Under the pieces are notes generated by a model that was not told the DNA's origin, did no database searches, and saw nothing but the letters and a program-made list of their open reading frames with translations. From NCBI GenBank assembly GCA_015486505.1, contig WFRP01000208.1, forward strand, positions 1 to 6,577: 6,577 nucleotides of DNA, read 5' to 3'. Origin of the DNA: Pseudomonadota bacterium (lineage in GTDB: Bacteria > Desulfobacterota > Anaeroferrophillalia > Anaeroferrophillales > Tharpellaceae). The position numbers were made by a program, and so were the translations under genes. Of the stretch, positions 6,406 through 6,577 are shown in pieces; position 1 is the first letter of the stretch; every line of letters starts with the position of its first letter.

Positions 6406-6531
6406 CTAATGCGGGAACAAACCCGCAACCCAAACAGGGCCTTGCGGCCCGCAAATAAGTACTCTTATCAGAACATTTTCTGATTATTAAATCTTGTTTT
6501 TTGGTGCAGAAAATAACCTGTAAGGCACTAA
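6406..6531 (+). repeat. Structured interspersed repeat, copy C, interrupting the sensor gene
   Basis: This 126-base copy starts CTAATGCGGG and ends GGCACTAA. Hairpins visible are TGCGGG / CCCGCA (6410-6415, 6422-6427), GGGCC / GGCCC (6437-6441, 6446-6450) and ATCAGAA / TTCTGAT (6467-6473, 6478-6484). TTTTCTG (6476-6482) can instead pair with CAGAAAA (6507-6513), so the last two stems exclude each other. Apart from the 12-base variable segment, one extra A at 6488-6491 and a few point changes, it matches copy A. It follows directly on sensor codons for YNPP, so the junction is where coding sequence ends. Its last four bases are also the start of a further hairpin. Confidence 0.9.
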
Positions 6532-6555
6532 TGCGGGAACAACTCCCGCATTAGT
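6527..6555. repeat. Perfect 12-bp hairpin at the end of repeat copy C
   Basis: ACTAATGCGGGA (6527-6538) and TCCCGCATTAGT (6544-6555) are perfectly complementary around the loop ACAAC. The left arm repeats the CTAATGCGGGAACAA opening of the repeat units, so a second unit appears to begin here and then turn back on itself. The right arm plus the following ACC is the reverse complement of a GGTACTAATGCGGGA end/start junction. It may be an abbreviated terminal unit or the meeting of two units in opposite orientation. The last 22 bases of the window hold nothing recognisable. Confidence 0.8.
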
Positions 6556-6577
6556 ACCTCTCACGTTACTTGTATAC

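Noticed and set aside
3228..6531. CRISPR array
   Set aside because: The repeats are about 130 bases long, lie 0.7-2.2 kb apart, are structured internally, and enclose genes rather than short uniform spacers.
3228..6555. Integron attC sites and gene cassettes
   Set aside because: The cassette-like spacing is suggestive, but I cannot find paired RYYYAAC / GTTRRRY core sites at the ends, and no integrase is visible.

Overview
The window carries one rightward-to-leftward (minus-strand) gene block, a decayed plus-strand sensor gene, and three copies of a structured ~130-bp repeat. Two oxygen-sensitive iron-sulfur proteins, two acyl-CoA synthetases of different chemistry, a good sigma-54 promoter and a Cache/HAMP-type sensor N-terminus with a moderate GC content all suggest a strictly anaerobic bacterium. 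A deltaproteobacterial (Desulfobacterota) sulfate reducer or syntroph is the best guess; this is inference, since no rRNA or marker gene is present.

Layout from high to low coordinates, in the direction of transcription of the main block: a sigma-54-type promoter (5496-5512) stands about 100 bases before a double-cubane / 2-hydroxyacyl-CoA dehydratase-like subunit (5390 to 4164). Its ATP-dependent activator (4171 to 3377) overlaps it by 8 bases. Repeat copy A (3228-3354) fills the gap before a fused ADP-forming acyl-CoA synthetase (3178 to 1091). An 83-bp near-perfect palindrome (1001-1083) follows, then an AMP-forming acyl-CoA ligase that starts at 950 and runs off the left edge.

The dehydratase-like subunit and its activator form a complete two-component electron-activating system: the activator uses ATP hydrolysis to drive low-potential electrons onto the partner's iron-sulfur cluster. 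Only one large subunit is present. This is the arrangement of the double-cubane cluster proteins (the E. coli yjiM/yjiL type) rather than of the heterodimeric 2-hydroxyglutaryl-CoA dehydratase or benzoyl-CoA reductase. The two CoA ligases downstream suggest that the pathway handles an organic acid as its CoA thioester: the AMP-forming enzyme would activate it, and the ADP-forming one could recover ATP from an acyl-CoA product.

The right end (5403-6577) is accessory in character. It holds repeat copy B (5567-5702), a possible 44-codon small ORF, and the first ~170 codons of a membrane sensor gene with two in-frame stops. That gene is cut off by repeat copy C (6406-6531), which runs into a perfect 12-bp hairpin. 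The three copies lie in the same orientation and bracket the dehydratase/activator pair and the sensor fragment like modules. Stems kept in copies whose sequence differs suggest that the folded form of the repeat matters. No transposase is visible.
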